Source of the DNA: an uncultured Eubacteriales bacterium
GTDB lineage: Bacteria; Bacillota; Clostridia; Oscillospirales; Oscillospiraceae
Assembly (NCBI GenBank): GCA_900321335.1
Contig: ONVR01000108.1
Coordinates: 1-6,170 of the forward strand
DNA: 6,170 bases
Reading direction: 5' to 3'
The notes below the pieces were generated by a model. It saw only the letters and a list, made by a program, of their open reading frames with translations, was not told where the DNA came from and did no database searches. Made by a program: the position numbers and the translations under genes. This document shows, one piece after another, positions 5,959-6,170 of this stretch (positions within the stretch are counted from its first letter, which is position 1; each line of letters starts with the position of its first letter).

Positions 5959-6063
5959 GTCAGTTACATCAGATTCATTCACGCACACAGTTCAACTCAT
6001 TTCCTTACATTTCCCCGGCACAGCGCAGAGCCGCCTGTTTCTCATAACAGGCGGCTCTTTTTT
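5959..6063 (+). ncRNA. Candidate small RNA (or terminated leader), about 105 nt
   Basis: The predicted transcript runs from the promoter ending at 5952 to the T-tract at 6063. Between the start and the terminator stem there is no ATG, GTG or TTG, so no peptide is likely. The first 60 or so nt are poor in G and rich in C, U and A, with little internal pairing; the only strong structure is the terminator hairpin. CATTTCC occurs twice ten bases apart (5998-6004 and 6008-6014), giving UUUCCUU and UUUCCCC. Such sequences can pair with Shine-Dalgarno regions, as the C-rich motifs of Gram-positive sRNAs such as RsaE/RoxS do. UUUCCUU is complementary to AAGGAAA just upstream of the divergent membrane-protein gene. 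It does not resemble SRP RNA, 6S RNA, tmRNA or a riboswitch I know. The alternative is the attenuated leader of a gene beyond 6170. Confidence 0.5.
6027..6063 (+). terminator. Strong intrinsic terminator of the candidate small RNA
   Basis: A 13-bp perfect stem has arms 6027-6039 and 6046-6058 (core GAGCCGCCTGTT), a 6-nt loop and six T at 6058-6063. No gene lies immediately upstream on the + strand, so it must serve the transcript from the promoter at 5924-5952. Confidence 0.93.
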
Positions 6064-6170
6064 GAAAGTACATCTATGACAAGTGTGGGTTTGTCAATGA
6101 TGTGTTACACATTCCCGAAAGAAAAAAGAACAGACTTGGGTGACTGCCAGTTGAGCGGTCGCATGGGGAA
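6064..6170. other. Gene-free tail with two small inverted repeats
   Basis: No start codon with a ribosome binding site and no recognisable RNA gene is visible here. Two inverted repeats occur close together: TGACAA/TTGTCA (6077-6082 and 6091-6096, 8-base centre) and the 13-bp palindrome ATGTGTTACACAT (6100-6112). They could be operator sites for a gene beyond the window. The second is not a match to any regulator box I can name. An A-rich run (6118-6127) follows. Confidence 0.3.

Noticed and set aside
5807..5975. ATCAGATT at 5808-5815 and 5968-5975, with an inverted TCTGATT at 5890-5896
   Set aside because: The copies are short, irregularly spaced and differently placed relative to the promoters; chance is sufficient.
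5959..6063. Identity of the candidate RNA as SRP RNA, 6S RNA or a known riboswitch
   Set aside because: There is no GNRA-capped helix with the SRP core, no long open-bubble duplex, and no aptamer core that I recognise.

Overview
The window looks like chromosomal DNA of a moderately GC-rich Gram-positive bacterium of the Bacillota, most likely class Clostridia (Oscillospirales/Lachnospirales-like). The evidence is strong AGGAGG-type ribosome binding sites, SigA-like promoters, short intergenic gaps, U-tract terminators, and the flavour of the DapA/DapB and DUF4125/DUF4037 proteins. The genus is an inference; nothing here fixes it. I see no insertion sequence, CRISPR array, tRNA or rRNA.

Bases 1-2591 are the end of a lysine/diaminopimelate operon on the + strand. 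It holds the 3' three quarters of asd (aspartate-semialdehyde dehydrogenase), then dapA, then dapB, closed by a clear intrinsic terminator. These three enzymes act in sequence: aspartyl phosphate to aspartate semialdehyde, then to hydroxy-tetrahydrodipicolinate, then to tetrahydrodipicolinate. They supply lysine and the cell-wall diamino acid. All catalytic motifs in view are intact.

Bases 2631-5333 form a separate, self-contained transcription unit with its own promoter, a perfect 13-bp palindrome lying on the -10 element, three genes and a terminator. The genes are a DUF4125-family protein with a striking Gly/Cys/Asp tail (7 Cys in its last 19 residues), a DUF4037-type nucleotidyltransferase-fold protein starting at TTG, and an extended short-chain dehydrogenase/epimerase with an intact YxxxK motif. 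No substrate or pathway can be assigned. This is the most plausible place in the window for an undescribed system.

On the - strand a small membrane protein of the Sm_multidrug_ex (COG2426, DedA-related) family converges on the epimerase gene. The two share one 18-bp perfect inverted repeat that should terminate both transcripts. It has its own good promoter, with an inverted repeat in the spacer.

The last 383 bases (5788-6170) hold no convincing protein gene but are not empty. Besides the - strand promoter there is a divergent + strand promoter (TTGTGC-17-TATAAT) followed about 100 nt later by a strong terminator. No ATG, GTG or TTG codon lies between the predicted transcription start and the terminator stem. 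This is a candidate small RNA, or possibly an attenuated leader of a gene beyond the window. Past it lie two small inverted repeats of unknown role.
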